A DNA stretch of 64,000 nucleotides from Paludibacteraceae bacterium (GTDB taxonomy: Bacteria > Bacteroidota > Bacteroidia > Bacteroidales > Paludibacteraceae): the NCBI GenBank assembly GCA_024401645.1, contig JAKSKR010000009.1:23299-87298 (forward strand). The letters are read 5' to 3'. Positions 8,059 through 16,242 of the stretch are shown here, piece by piece. The translations under genes were made by a program, and so were the position numbers. How positions within the stretch are numbered: the first letter of the stretch is position 1; each line of letters starts with the position of its first letter. The notes under the pieces were generated by a model that made no database searches, had not been told where the DNA came from, and was given only the letters and a program-made list of their open reading frames with translations.

Positions 8059-8087
8059 CAATTGTCTGCAAGTCTTGCAGACAATTG
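8059..8087. promoter_or_regulatory. Perfect 14-bp-arm palindrome, possible operator
   Basis: CAATTGTCTGCAAG and its exact reverse complement are separated by a single T. It lies about 20 bases upstream of the -7 box of the five-gene cluster, covering the -33 region. A one-base loop makes RNA hairpin function less natural than binding of a dimeric regulator. Confidence 0.6.
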
Positions 8088-8239
8088 CACATTTCTAAAA
8101 TTTTTTCAAGTTGATAGATTGTAAAATGAGAATGATTTCAGTGAAGTAGCAGCTTTTTATCCCATAACGACATTGTAAAACATCGTCGTCAATTCTGCTG
8201 AAACAGAAAAAATATAAAACGCTTATAAAGTAAAGAAAC

Positions 8240-8278
8240 GAGGGTGCATCATAATGTAATTTTTATGATGCACCCTCT
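8240..8278 (-). terminator. Intrinsic terminator of the rarA operon
   Basis: The arms GAGGGTGCATCATA and TATGATGCACCCTC form a long hairpin 20 bases after the rarA stop, followed on the minus strand by GTTTCTTT. The remaining bases between here and the palindrome show no gene. Confidence 0.7.
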
Positions 8279-8299
8279 TAACTATGAATAACTTATAGT

Positions 8300-9622
8300 T
8301 CAATAGGTTTTCCCAATTTTCTTAAACCATTCGGCTATGGCACGTTCGTAGCGTGTTTCGCCCAATTGTAGGAATTGGCGGTAGGCCAGTTCGTTGGGTA
8401 GCATTTGCTGGTTGGCATAGTGGTTGGGGTAGGCATGAATGTTGGTGAGCCCTACGCCACGGCCCAAACTGTGTGCACCGGCATAGCTTTCGTCTTTCAG
8501 AATCATGGGGATTTCAATGTGTCCGCTGCGGCGAACCTCTTCCTCGGCTAGCAGGTATCCCTTGCTCACGGCATCCGATTTTGGCGCACAAGCCACATAT
8601 ACGGCCGCGTGAGCCAATATTTTCTTACCCTCGGGCATTCCTATCCTTTCTACCGCCAAACTTGCGCTAGTGGCAACATTTAGGGCGTTACTGTCGGCAA
8701 GGCCCACGTCTTCGCTGGCGCAGACCATGATGCGGCGTGCAATGTACTTGGGATCTTCGCCAGCCTCGAGCATGCGTGCCAGGTAGTAGAGGGTGGCGTC
8801 GGGGTCGGTATGTTTCATGCTTTCAATGAAAGCGGAAATGGCATCGTAGTGGTTTTCGCCATCCTTGTCGTAACGGATGGCTTTCTTTTGGATGCACTCT
8901 TGCATGACGTCTAAAGTCAGCTCAATCTTTCCGTTTTCATCGGGGTCGGTCGTCAGCACACCCAGTTCAAGGGCGTTCAGCGCCTCGCGGGCGTCGCCTT
9001 TGGTAGCGTCGGCAATGAATTGGCGAGCCTCTGGGGTGATGGTGGCGTTATATTCGGCAAGGCCACGTTCCTCGTCGGTTAGGGCTTTGTCGATGAGTTG
9101 GCCGATGTTTTCTTTCGATAGCGGTTTCAGTTCGAAGATGCGTGAACGTGAAAGCAAGGCGCCATTCACTTCAAAGAACGGATTTTCGGTGGTGGCGCCA
9201 ATAAGCACCAAGGTGCCGTCTTCGACGAAGGGGAGCAGATAGTCTTGCTGGCCTTTGTTGAAACGGTGAATCTCGTCGATGAAAAGGATGGTTCGCTGGT
9301 TATATTGCCCCAGGTGCTTTTGGGCGGTAGCTACCACGGCTTCCAAGTCTTTCTTGCCGGCAATGGTGGCGTTAACTTGCTGAAAGTGTGCGGCTGTGGT
9401 GTTGGCTATTATGCGGGCTAGGGTGGTTTTGCCAATGCCTGGTGGACCGTAGAAGATAACCGACGTCAGCTTGTCGGCCTTTATGGCACGGTAGAGCAGT
9501 TTGCCAGGAGCCAAAATGTGCTCTTGACCAACCATCTCGTCGATGTTGCGTGGACGCATGCGTGCTGCAAGCGGCGATGCTTGGCCAACGTGCTGGCGGT
9601 AGTTCTGCTCGAACAAATCCAT
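8300..9622 (-). CDS. rarA: Replication-associated recombination protein A (AAA+ ATPase)
   Basis: RarA/MgsA acts at stalled replication forks. The 440-residue protein has Walker A GPPGIGKT at residues 59-66, Walker B LFIDEIHRF and sensor 1 (IGATTENP). The C-terminal clamp-loader-like and tetramerisation region carries conserved YLARML and ARRIMV stretches and ends near WFKKIGKTY. Length is typical. It is the last gene of a four-gene minus-strand operon (HAD, VanZ, glycosyltransferase, rarA), 14 bases after the glycosyltransferase, with a terminator behind it. Confidence 0.95.
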   Translation of the reverse strand: MDLFEQNYRQHVGQASPLAARMRPRNIDEMVGQEHILAPGKLLYRAIKADKLTSVIFYGPPGIGKTTLARIIANTTAAHFQQVNATIAGKKDLEAVVATAQKHLGQYNQRTILFIDEIHRFNKGQQDYLLPFVEDGTLVLIGATTENPFFEVNGALLSRSRIFELKPLSKENIGQLIDKALTDEERGLAEYNATITPEARQFIADATKGDAREALNALELGVLTTDPDENGKIELTLDVMQECIQKKAIRYDKDGENHYDAISAFIESMKHTDPDATLYYLARMLEAGEDPKYIARRIMVCASEDVGLADSNALNVATSASLAVERIGMPEGKKILAHAAVYVACAPKSDAVSKGYLLAEEEVRRSGHIEIPMILKDESYAGAHSLGRGVGLTNIHAYPNHYANQQMLPNELAYRQFLQLGETRYERAIAEWFKKIGKTY

Positions 9623-9636
9623 GGTTTAATCGGTGC

Positions 9637-10668
9637 TTATTTGTAGAAGGTTTTCTCGAAAGCCTGGAACTCGTCTTTTCCGCAAACGCAACGTTTCCAC
9701 CATGCCTGAAGGAAGCCCAAGCCGTAGCCCAACAGCTGAATGAACGATGCCACAATGCTGCGTAGGCCAATGCCCAGGTTCTTGTATTGTAGGGTAGAGT
9801 CGGTGCAGATGATGAGCGAGAAAAGTGCCAGCGGCAACAGGGCACCAATGGCTAGGTACTTGCTGCAATTGCAGAAGAAGATGCCCAACACACCTACGAT
9901 GAAAACGAGCAAAAGGAAGGCAACCCCTAGCGTGAAGACGGCTGGCAAAAGGTGTACCAGCTTTAGGCTTTCGGGGTACTTCTTGTAAAGGTTAATGCGG
10001 GCAATGCCGCTGTTGAACACCTGGCGGAAGAACTTGCGGTAGTCGGTGCGGCGCTTGTGCCATACCCATGCACCGGGGAAAAGGCGGCACTTGCAGCCCG
10101 CCTTGAAGATGCGGATGCTGAAGTCGATGTCTTCGCCAAAACGCATGTTCGAAAATCCGTTAAGTTCCTTGTAGACACTGGCCTTGATGCCCATGTTGAA
10201 GGAACGTGGGTAGAACTTGTCGAGTTTCTTCTTGCCGCCACGTATGCCGCCGGTGGTGAAGAAGCTGGTCATGCTGTAGCTGATGGCCTTTTGGGTGTCG
10301 GTAAACGACTCGTGTGCGCTGTCGGGTCCGCCAAAGGCATCGGCTGGTTCGGTGTTCAGTTCGTCGTCAACGGCTTTAAGGTAACCTTCGGGCAACACCA
10401 CGTCGCTGTCGAGAATGATGAGGTATTCGCCATTGGCGCGTTCAGCTCCATAGTTGCGGCTCTGGCCCGGCCCACTGTTTTCCTTCATGAAGTAGCGAAG
10501 GTTCAGTTGGTTGGCATATTTCTTACAAACCTCTTCGCAGGGCTTGCTTGAACCGTCTTCCACAATAACGACCTCGAAATCGTTAATGGTTTGTGTGGTA
10601 AGGCTCTGCAACAGTTCGTCGACCTCGTCGGGTCGGTTAAAGACTGGAACTATGAAACTGTATTTCAT
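9637..10668 (-). CDS. Membrane-associated family 2 glycosyltransferase
   Basis: The N-terminus MKYSFIVPVFNRPDEV starts a GT-A fold. IILDSDVVLP carries the DxD-type metal/nucleotide-sugar site near residue 97, and FGEDIDFSIR provides the acidic catalytic-base motif near residue 180. Three hydrophobic segments occupy residues 235-310, anchoring it in the inner membrane. The substrate cannot be read from the sequence; roles in lipid glycosylation or surface polysaccharide synthesis are likely. It lies 27 bases downstream of the VanZ-like gene and 14 bases upstream of rarA. Confidence 0.9.
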   Translation of the reverse strand: MKYSFIVPVFNRPDEVDELLQSLTTQTINDFEVVIVEDGSSKPCEEVCKKYANQLNLRYFMKENSGPGQSRNYGAERANGEYLIILDSDVVLPEGYLKAVDDELNTEPADAFGGPDSAHESFTDTQKAISYSMTSFFTTGGIRGGKKKLDKFYPRSFNMGIKASVYKELNGFSNMRFGEDIDFSIRIFKAGCKCRLFPGAWVWHKRRTDYRKFFRQVFNSGIARINLYKKYPESLKLVHLLPAVFTLGVAFLLLVFIVGVLGIFFCNCSKYLAIGALLPLALFSLIICTDSTLQYKNLGIGLRSIVASFIQLLGYGLGFLQAWWKRCVCGKDEFQAFEKTFYK

Positions 10669-10695
10669 TTTGGGTGTTTTATTCGATGTAAACGC

Positions 10696-11100
10696 TTAAT
10701 ATTCGTTTTCCTTAAAGTGCTTTGGAATGTACCAAGCCGAGAAGAAGTAACCGAGAATGGAGCCGACAGAATCGGCAAAAAAGTCAAAAAGGTCGCAACT
10801 GCGGGTAGCTGTCAGCTCTTCTTGCATAATTTCAATGAGTCCACCGTAAAGAATGGGGATAATGAGCGCCCACATAATCATGGGAACGCTTTTGAAACTG
10901 GTGCTCTGCTGGTAGAAGTTGAGGCAGATGCAGAAGGTAAAGCCAAAGTACATGAGGCAGTGTACCACCTTGTCGATGTTTGGTACAGAACCAAACATCA
11001 TATTGTGTTCACCGGCAGGCTTCATGCAAAGGTAAAGGATGGTGAGGCCTACACAGATGGAAAGTCCGTAATGACGGAAGAAACGTAAAATTGCATCCAT
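10696..11100 (-). CDS. VanZ-like membrane protein
   Basis: The open frame reaches 11157, overlapping the preceding gene, but ATG 11100 (MDAILRFFRHYG) avoids the overlap and is preferred. The roughly 134-residue protein has four hydrophobic segments. It also shows the VanZ-family pattern: PNIDKVVHCLMYFGF in the middle (D-K-HxxxYfgf) and DLFDFFADSVGSILGYF near the end. VanZ-like proteins are small inner-membrane proteins; one confers teicoplanin resistance, most have no known role. Operon context is with a glycosyltransferase. Confidence 0.85.
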   Translation of the reverse strand: MDAILRFFRHYGLSICVGLTILYLCMKPAGEHNMMFGSVPNIDKVVHCLMYFGFTFCICLNFYQQSTSFKSVPMIMWALIIPILYGGLIEIMQEELTATRSCDLFDFFADSVGSILGYFFSAWYIPKHFKENEY

Positions 11101-11129
11101 AGTCTGTATGTTTTTGAGTAAACGTTTTT

Positions 11130-12014
11130 TTATTTCTTGCGTTTGCGGTTTTGCCACTTAATCTTCCAATAGTCGCGGCTGCACATGCGGCGCAACTTGT
11201 TCTTGTGGAAAATGTAGTTGTTGATGACGTAGGCCACACCGTCTTCGTCGTTCGAGAGGGTGACGAAGTCGGCAGCATCAATCACACCGCTTTGTGCATT
11301 ACCCATGGCAACGCCCAAACCCGCGAACTGAATCATAGATAGGTCGTTGTAGCCGTCGCCACAAGCCACCACGTTGTCTTTCGTCATGTTCAGTTTCTTG
11401 ATGAGGCGGTCGATGGAAAGGGCCTTGTCTATGCCGGGTGGCACACATTCCAGGAAGTAAGGGGCCGATGTGAACAGGTTGATGGTTTCGCCAAACTCTT
11501 GCTTGGCAACCTTCTCTACCTCGGCCAACTTGGTAGGCTCGCCCACAATGAGGCACTTGGTAACCGGGTGCTGAATGGTAGCCAGGAACGACTCGACACC
11601 GCGCACCGGCATGTTGTTGATGTTTGCCTCGATGATGACGTACTGGTCGTCGGGATTTTCGGTAACAATGTCGTTTCCATCGTAGCTCATGATGGCAAGG
11701 TCGTGCCTTTTCGCAAATTCGTAAAGGTGAGGAATCTCGTTTTGTGGAACCGACTGCTGGTAAAGAATTTCGCCAGTCTTGTAGTCGATGATCTGACCAC
11801 CGTTGTACGACAAGATGTAGCCGCCATATTGCTTCAACTTAAGTTGTTTTGCAATAGGTTCAATGCCGTAGGTTGGGCGGCCCGATGCCAAAACGATTTT
11901 TACGCCAGACTCTTGTGCCCTGAAAAGTGCCTTCAAGGTTTTGGGAGTAATGATTTTCTGGCTGTTGGTAAGTGTGCCGTCAAGGTCGAGCACAAGTAAC
12001 TGGTATTGTGACAT
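11130..12014 (-). CDS. Cof-type HAD-IIB phosphatase
   Basis: I choose the ATG at 12014 (MSQYQLLVLDLDGTLTNS), which places the nucleophile motif DLDGT at the expected distance; the frame extends 13 codons further. Other motifs are VLASGRPT (motif II), the C2B cap, and DKALSIDRLIKKLNM with GDGYNDLSMI (motifs III and IV). Such enzymes dephosphorylate sugar phosphates, flavin or cofactor phosphates in the cytoplasm; specificity is unknown. It is first of a four-gene operon, with a -7 box 16 bases upstream of the start codon. Confidence 0.92.
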   Translation of the reverse strand: MSQYQLLVLDLDGTLTNSQKIITPKTLKALFRAQESGVKIVLASGRPTYGIEPIAKQLKLKQYGGYILSYNGGQIIDYKTGEILYQQSVPQNEIPHLYEFAKRHDLAIMSYDGNDIVTENPDDQYVIIEANINNMPVRGVESFLATIQHPVTKCLIVGEPTKLAEVEKVAKQEFGETINLFTSAPYFLECVPPGIDKALSIDRLIKKLNMTKDNVVACGDGYNDLSMIQFAGLGVAMGNAQSGVIDAADFVTLSNDEDGVAYVINNYIFHKNKLRRMCSRDYWKIKWQNRKRKK

Positions 12015-12029
12015 GTTCTTAATTTTTTG

Positions 12030-12037
12030 CAAAGTTA
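12030..12037 (-). promoter_or_regulatory. -7 promoter box for the HAD-VanZ-GT-rarA operon
   Basis: TAACTTTG on the minus strand fits TAnnTTTG, upstream of the HAD start. No clear TTTG is seen 19-21 bases further upstream. Confidence 0.45.
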
Positions 12038-12122
12038 GTGTTTTTTGAACCAATATGGGGTTTCTGGTTCTTTATTCTTTGCTTTAGGGTTCATAAGTAA
12101 CAACCTTCACCCCAAAAAGCTG

Positions 12123-13709
12123 TTACAGGTTTAATGTTGTTAGGTCCAATTGGTCGAAACTGATGTTTTCAACATTCAGGCTGCGGCAAGCGAACCTTAT
12201 GTTCGAGAAGTTGAGGTTGCGCAGGTCTTCGCGCGGAACGAAGTAGAAAAGTTGGCAAGGCAGTTCGGGCCATGCTTCGTAGTAGTCTTTACCCTTTTGG
12301 GCGGGCGTGTCTTGGTAGTAGCCCAAAAAGTCGGTCTTGTCTAGCGTGAGCTGTAGCAGAAGCACCAAGTCTTCTCCATCGTCGTTCAACAACTTGTCTC
12401 TGTTTATTTTTGGCTCGCCCATAATGTTGCCAATAGTGTTTGCCTTCTTTTGGGACTTCTTGAACACATTTTGGTAGTGCCACTTGGCGTAGTTGTAGGT
12501 TTCCTCGTTCGAATCGGCAAAAATTTCGTCTTTCCTGCCTGCGTCGTGGAAGGTAGGAAACGAATCTTCTGCCTGAAACTGCAGCTTGCGCGGACGAAGG
12601 AAAAAATGTGGGTTGAGTGATTTGTTGTCCTTATGAAAGTGGAGTTGGTCTCCCGGTGTGCTGCTGTAAATAACGCGGGCACAGCCCTTGTTTCCCTTCT
12701 CGTTCAGCAGCATCTCCTTCATTTCGTAAAAGAAGTAAAGTATGCCGTTGTCTGGCAAGCCGTTAAGGGTGCTTGGCAGGTCGGCACAGTTAATTTGGGC
12801 AATGAGTGCGAGTGGCAGCTTGTGGTTGGTTGGCCACGTAAAGTCGTTGGGTACCGATGGAATGGGTGCAATGTACGACTCGCCCAGCTTGAACGAATTG
12901 CAGTCTTGGCAGACTATGCCGGCCGTTTCGCTTACGATGTGTAAGAATTGCTGTCGGTAGTTGTTGGTGCAGAGAAGGTCGCCCCCTTGCTTTTGGTTGT
13001 AGAAGTGGGCAAAGAAGGCCTTCATTTGACTTATCTTCTCGTTTTTATCGGCAAAAAGGAACAGCTTGTGCGTGCTGGCAAAGGTTACCTCAATGTGGGT
13101 TTGGTAAAAAAGTATTCTTTCAACTTCGGCCCAGCTGACGTGCGAAACATAGATGTAATCGATGTTTTTCCCCTTTTGGTTGCTCAAGTGTGGCACCGAT
13201 GCAATCAGTCCTTTCCTGTTCACGATGGTCACCACATTCATGTTAACCGTCTTACGGTATGCCTTTACGTAACCTGTGAGTGAAACCACCACCGAGGCAA
13301 TGAAGATGCTGGAAAGGAGACACAGCCAAATGATGGTGTGCTCAAGCATGTAGCCAATGCTGACCAGGAAGAAAAGGTAGGCAATGAGTAAGATGAAGTT
13401 CCACGTTTTTACCCTAATGGTGGCAGGGTTGAAGTAGACGCTAAACAGAAACTTTGCGAGCGACCTGGGGTAAGTAAAGGCAAGTTCCTTTCCAGCTAGG
13501 TTCTCATGGTCTGGTTCCTGAACCTTCGGTCCCCTTTTACCGACATAGTCTCGCCACGAAATAAGGACAAACACAATGCTCCACACAAGCACAATGGTCA
13601 TGTTGGTCATGAACTTTGTGTTCGTTTGGTTGCCAAACACCATAGCCCCGGCGGGCAGCAGCGGCAGCAACAGCTTCAGCGTTAGTATTGCCTTGTCTTT
13701 CTTGCTCAT
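12123..13709 (-). CDS. Membrane protein with DUF1963 (YwqG-like) domain
   Basis: The 528-residue protein begins with four hydrophobic segments (residues 10-45 and about 100-145), then has a soluble region. From about residue 265 the pattern matches the DUF1963/YwqG family: YIAPIPSVPNDFTWP, LALIAQINCADLP, GILYFF, and later GEDLVLLLQL. The domain has no established biochemical activity. The gene lies 10 bases downstream of a Rieske-like lipoprotein gene, and the two probably form an operon. The combination of a membrane anchor with DUF1963 is less usual. Confidence 0.8.
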   Translation of the reverse strand: MSKKDKAILTLKLLLPLLPAGAMVFGNQTNTKFMTNMTIVLVWSIVFVLISWRDYVGKRGPKVQEPDHENLAGKELAFTYPRSLAKFLFSVYFNPATIRVKTWNFILLIAYLFFLVSIGYMLEHTIIWLCLLSSIFIASVVVSLTGYVKAYRKTVNMNVVTIVNRKGLIASVPHLSNQKGKNIDYIYVSHVSWAEVERILFYQTHIEVTFASTHKLFLFADKNEKISQMKAFFAHFYNQKQGGDLLCTNNYRQQFLHIVSETAGIVCQDCNSFKLGESYIAPIPSVPNDFTWPTNHKLPLALIAQINCADLPSTLNGLPDNGILYFFYEMKEMLLNEKGNKGCARVIYSSTPGDQLHFHKDNKSLNPHFFLRPRKLQFQAEDSFPTFHDAGRKDEIFADSNEETYNYAKWHYQNVFKKSQKKANTIGNIMGEPKINRDKLLNDDGEDLVLLLQLTLDKTDFLGYYQDTPAQKGKDYYEAWPELPCQLFYFVPREDLRNLNFSNIRFACRSLNVENISFDQLDLTTLNL

Positions 13710-13719
13710 TAGTAGTTGG

Positions 13720-14178
13720 TTAATAGCTTACTATGATGGACGAACCCGTATCTTTGCAATGAGGGTAAATTTTCAGTTTCACCTTGCTGGGTCCTTCAAT
13801 GGGTACACACAAACCCCATTGCAGGTCGTAGACGGTGTTGCAGTGATGGCAAGTTGCCAGCAGCGAGGTGTTGACGGTTAGAAGGTGTTGGGTGCGTTCC
13901 AGGTCGTAGCAGTAGGGGCAAGCCAGGTCGCAACAGCCCAATTTACCGTCAAAATCGCGGAAAACAATCAAACCGCCATATCCCAAGAAGGTGTTTATGG
14001 GGTAAACGTCAGAGTGTTCGGTATAGGTTTTGAAGGTGCCCACGTTCAGCAGTTGCACATAGTCGCTATACTTCACTTTCAGGTAGACTCTGTAGTCGGG
14101 AATCAGCGAGTTCTCTACGTCGGGCTTGCACCCCGACATGAGTAAGACGATGAATATCAGAAATGATAGTTTTCGCAT
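13720..14178 (-). CDS. Lipoprotein with Rieske-like four-cysteine site
   Basis: The signal sequence ends in the lipobox LLMSGC (lipidated Cys17). The mature part has CDLACPYC and, about 25 residues on, CHHCNTVYDL followed by PIEGPSKVKLKIY. The spacing and the GPS...L..Y ending resemble Rieske-fold lipoproteins of Bacteroidales. Here, however, each loop offers a Cys pair rather than the canonical Cys-His pairs, so a rubredoxin-like or structural zinc site is possible. AAGGAAA precedes the ATG. It precedes the DUF1963 gene in a probable operon. Electron-transfer function is not proven. Confidence 0.75.
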   Translation of the reverse strand: MRKLSFLIFIVLLMSGCKPDVENSLIPDYRVYLKVKYSDYVQLLNVGTFKTYTEHSDVYPINTFLGYGGLIVFRDFDGKLGCCDLACPYCYDLERTQHLLTVNTSLLATCHHCNTVYDLQWGLCVPIEGPSKVKLKIYPHCKDTGSSIIVSY

Positions 14179-14259
14179 TTTCCTTGTGTTGTTTTGTTTT
14201 TATAAAAACGTCGGAAACGTAAAAATCGTATTTCGAGCTTACCGACAAGAACCTTCTTA

Positions 14260-14298
14260 AAACAAAAAACGGCCGCAAACCATGTGTTGCAGCCGTTT
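14260..14298 (-). terminator. Intrinsic terminator of the tRNA gene
   Basis: AAACGGCCGCAA pairs with TTGCAGCCGTTT (one G-U), followed on the minus strand by TTTTTTGTTTT. It starts two bases after the tRNA 3' end. Confidence 0.85.
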
Positions 14299-14299
14299 G

Positions 14300-14372
14300 T
14301 GGGCCCAGTAGGGATTGAACCTACGACCAACTGATTATGAGTCAGCTGCTCTAACCACTGAGCTATGGGCCC
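14300..14372 (-). tRNA. tRNA-Ile2 (CAU anticodon, lysidine type)
   Basis: On the minus strand a full cloverleaf of 73 bases can be folded. The acceptor is GGGCCCA/TGGGCCC, the D-arm GCTCAGTGGTTAGAGC, the anticodon loop CTCATAA (CAT at 34-36), and the T-arm contains GGTTCAATCC. CCA is not encoded. The GACTCATAATC anticodon arm and TTGGTCG variable region resemble E. coli tRNA-Ile2 rather than elongator or initiator tRNA-Met, so C34 is expected to be modified by TilS to read AUA. Confidence 0.85.
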
Positions 14373-14585
14373 TAAATTACGTAGTATTGACCGAAAAGGC
14401 AACTTGCGAAATCTTCCGCAAAATTATAAGAATTTTATTTCAATGCAAAATTTAATGCAAAAAAAAGAATTTTCGCTTGTGAGAGATTATTAAAACAGCA
14501 TCTTATGCCTTAATTTTTGCTTATATGCCAACAATTATCTATTTTAGTTAGTTGAAACGAATCAATAGGCTAAAAGATAAACACA

Positions 14586-16220
14586 ATGGTATTAAAGAGA
14601 CTCCGAAAAGTTGTAACAATGTTATTGTTTGCAGCAACTGCATCTGTCAGTTGTTTGGCTACGCCTTTCGATCCTCTCGAATATCTGCGTAGTAATTATC
14701 CGAAGTTGACGAACGAGTACGAAGACGAGCTCCTCAACTTTCCGGTTCATTACATCTTTGCCGTCGACGTTAGTGGCACCATGGTCAAGTATTCTGCCCA
14801 AGTCGACTCTGCCCTGGTTCCTTTCATTCAGGCCTTGCCCGATAACGATTATGTAACTTTTATCCGTTTCGGAACAACTGCTAAAGACAACGAAGCAGGC
14901 TACAATTCCAAGATTTCATCGGCAAGTAAGGCAACCCTCATTTCAAACATCCATCACCTCTACACCAATACCAACGACGACAAGGCGTTCCGCCAGCATA
15001 CCGACATCTTTAAGGCCATTAAGGGCATTAGCGATGTAGAGAAGCGTAGGCAAGAAGCCAAGCAGAACGTGGTCATCATCATTACCGACTTCCGAAACGA
15101 AGATGCTTCGGGTGTGGAACAAAGGTTCACTTCCGACCAGTTGGAACAGATGAACCGCATGATGGAATCGGCCAATTTTGGCAAGGAGGCACGCAACGTG
15201 GCCCTAAAGCTGAATGTAGACGAAAGCAAGCCAGGCTATTGCCTCGACCAGCTGCGCGAATCGGTTTTCCCTACCGAGGGTAAGCCGGCGTTGCAGATTG
15301 TGCCGGTGGGTAACGACCCCGGTACCATCAATTCGTGGTTCGAACAGTTGCGCCGCGACATCATGGTCAACAAGTTGAAAGCCATCATCGATATTGAGAA
15401 CAGGGCTATCGACATCGATTTTAGCCAAAGCGTCAGCATCGATGGCGACGTAAAGACCCAGATACACTGGAAACCAACCCGCCTTTACCGCCACATGAAG
15501 ATTGACTCTTCGAAGGTGGCTGAACCCAATAACTCCGGTTTCCGCCTAAAGGTGAATGGCGATGAAATCGGTGAAAAGAAGGAATTGGAGTTCGAATCGG
15601 AACTCGGTCAGCTGAAACACAGCGGTTTTGGTTTCCTGGGTTTCCACCACATGACCGACAGTCTGCAGCTTGGCGTTGACATGCCAACCGACTTCGACGA
15701 TGAATTGAAGAAACTAGATGTGATTAAACCCATATCTACACCCAAGCAGATGGTTGACAGGTGGATATTCACCTTGCCAATACCTTTCTGGTTGGCTGCA
15801 ACCATTGTGGCACTCCTCATCATCTACATTCTGTTGGTGTTGAACCAGATTAAGAAGAACGCTAGCCACATGGGTTGCTTCAAGGGCGAAATTAAGATTA
15901 GGGATTTCGATGGCTATAGCGACACCGTTAGCAACAGGATAATGACCTACACCCAACCGGTGGTAATTGGTAAGAATGGTGCCGGTAAGCTGAAGGTTGC
16001 CGATGCTGAATGGTCCATCAGCCTACGAAAGAAGACGTGCAGCGTGTTCATTCCGTTTGGCGACCCAGAACTGGTCTTCAAGGTCGACAAGGGCTTCGCT
16101 TCAACACCATCGCACAAGAATGGCGTTGACGGATTCAAATGCTCGGGTACGCTTACCGTGACGTGCGGCCCAAAGAAGAGCGAACAAACCCACAAGGTGG
16201 TCATTAGGGTTATTAGTTGA
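14586..16220 (+). CDS. Membrane-anchored von Willebrand A domain protein
   Basis: A signal peptide (about residues 1-26) precedes a VWA domain. Its metal-ion-dependent adhesion site is at residues 61-65 (DVSGT), followed by VVIIITDFRNED, the usual fourth-strand aspartate. A transmembrane helix lies near residues 398-420 (FWLAATIVALLIIYILLVL). The remaining about 120 residues would be cytoplasmic and look beta-rich. If so, the VWA domain faces the periplasm. It is the first of eight closely spaced genes, 22 bases before the tubulin-like gene. VWA proteins accompany one family of FtsZ-like proteins in other genomes, which supports a shared role. It probably links envelope and filament; this is inference. 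Confidence 0.88.
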   Translation: MVLKRLRKVVTMLLFAATASVSCLATPFDPLEYLRSNYPKLTNEYEDELLNFPVHYIFAVDVSGTMVKYSAQVDSALVPFIQALPDNDYVTFIRFGTTAKDNEAGYNSKISSASKATLISNIHHLYTNTNDDKAFRQHTDIFKAIKGISDVEKRRQEAKQNVVIIITDFRNEDASGVEQRFTSDQLEQMNRMMESANFGKEARNVALKLNVDESKPGYCLDQLRESVFPTEGKPALQIVPVGNDPGTINSWFEQLRRDIMVNKLKAIIDIENRAIDIDFSQSVSIDGDVKTQIHWKPTRLYRHMKIDSSKVAEPNNSGFRLKVNGDEIGEKKELEFESELGQLKHSGFGFLGFHHMTDSLQLGVDMPTDFDDELKKLDVIKPISTPKQMVDRWIFTLPIPFWLAATIVALLIIYILLVLNQIKKNASHMGCFKGEIKIRDFDGYSDTVSNRIMTYTQPVVIGKNGAGKLKVADAEWSISLRKKTCSVFIPFGDPELVFKVDKGFASTPSHKNGVDGFKCSGTLTVTCGPKKSEQTHKVVIRVIS

Positions 16221-16242
16221 AAAAAAGAAAATAAAATATACT

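Noticed and set aside
14300..14372. Reading the CAU tRNA as elongator tRNA-Met
   Set aside because: Anticodon arm and variable loop follow the tRNA-Ile2 pattern; kept as Ile2 although tools may label it Met.
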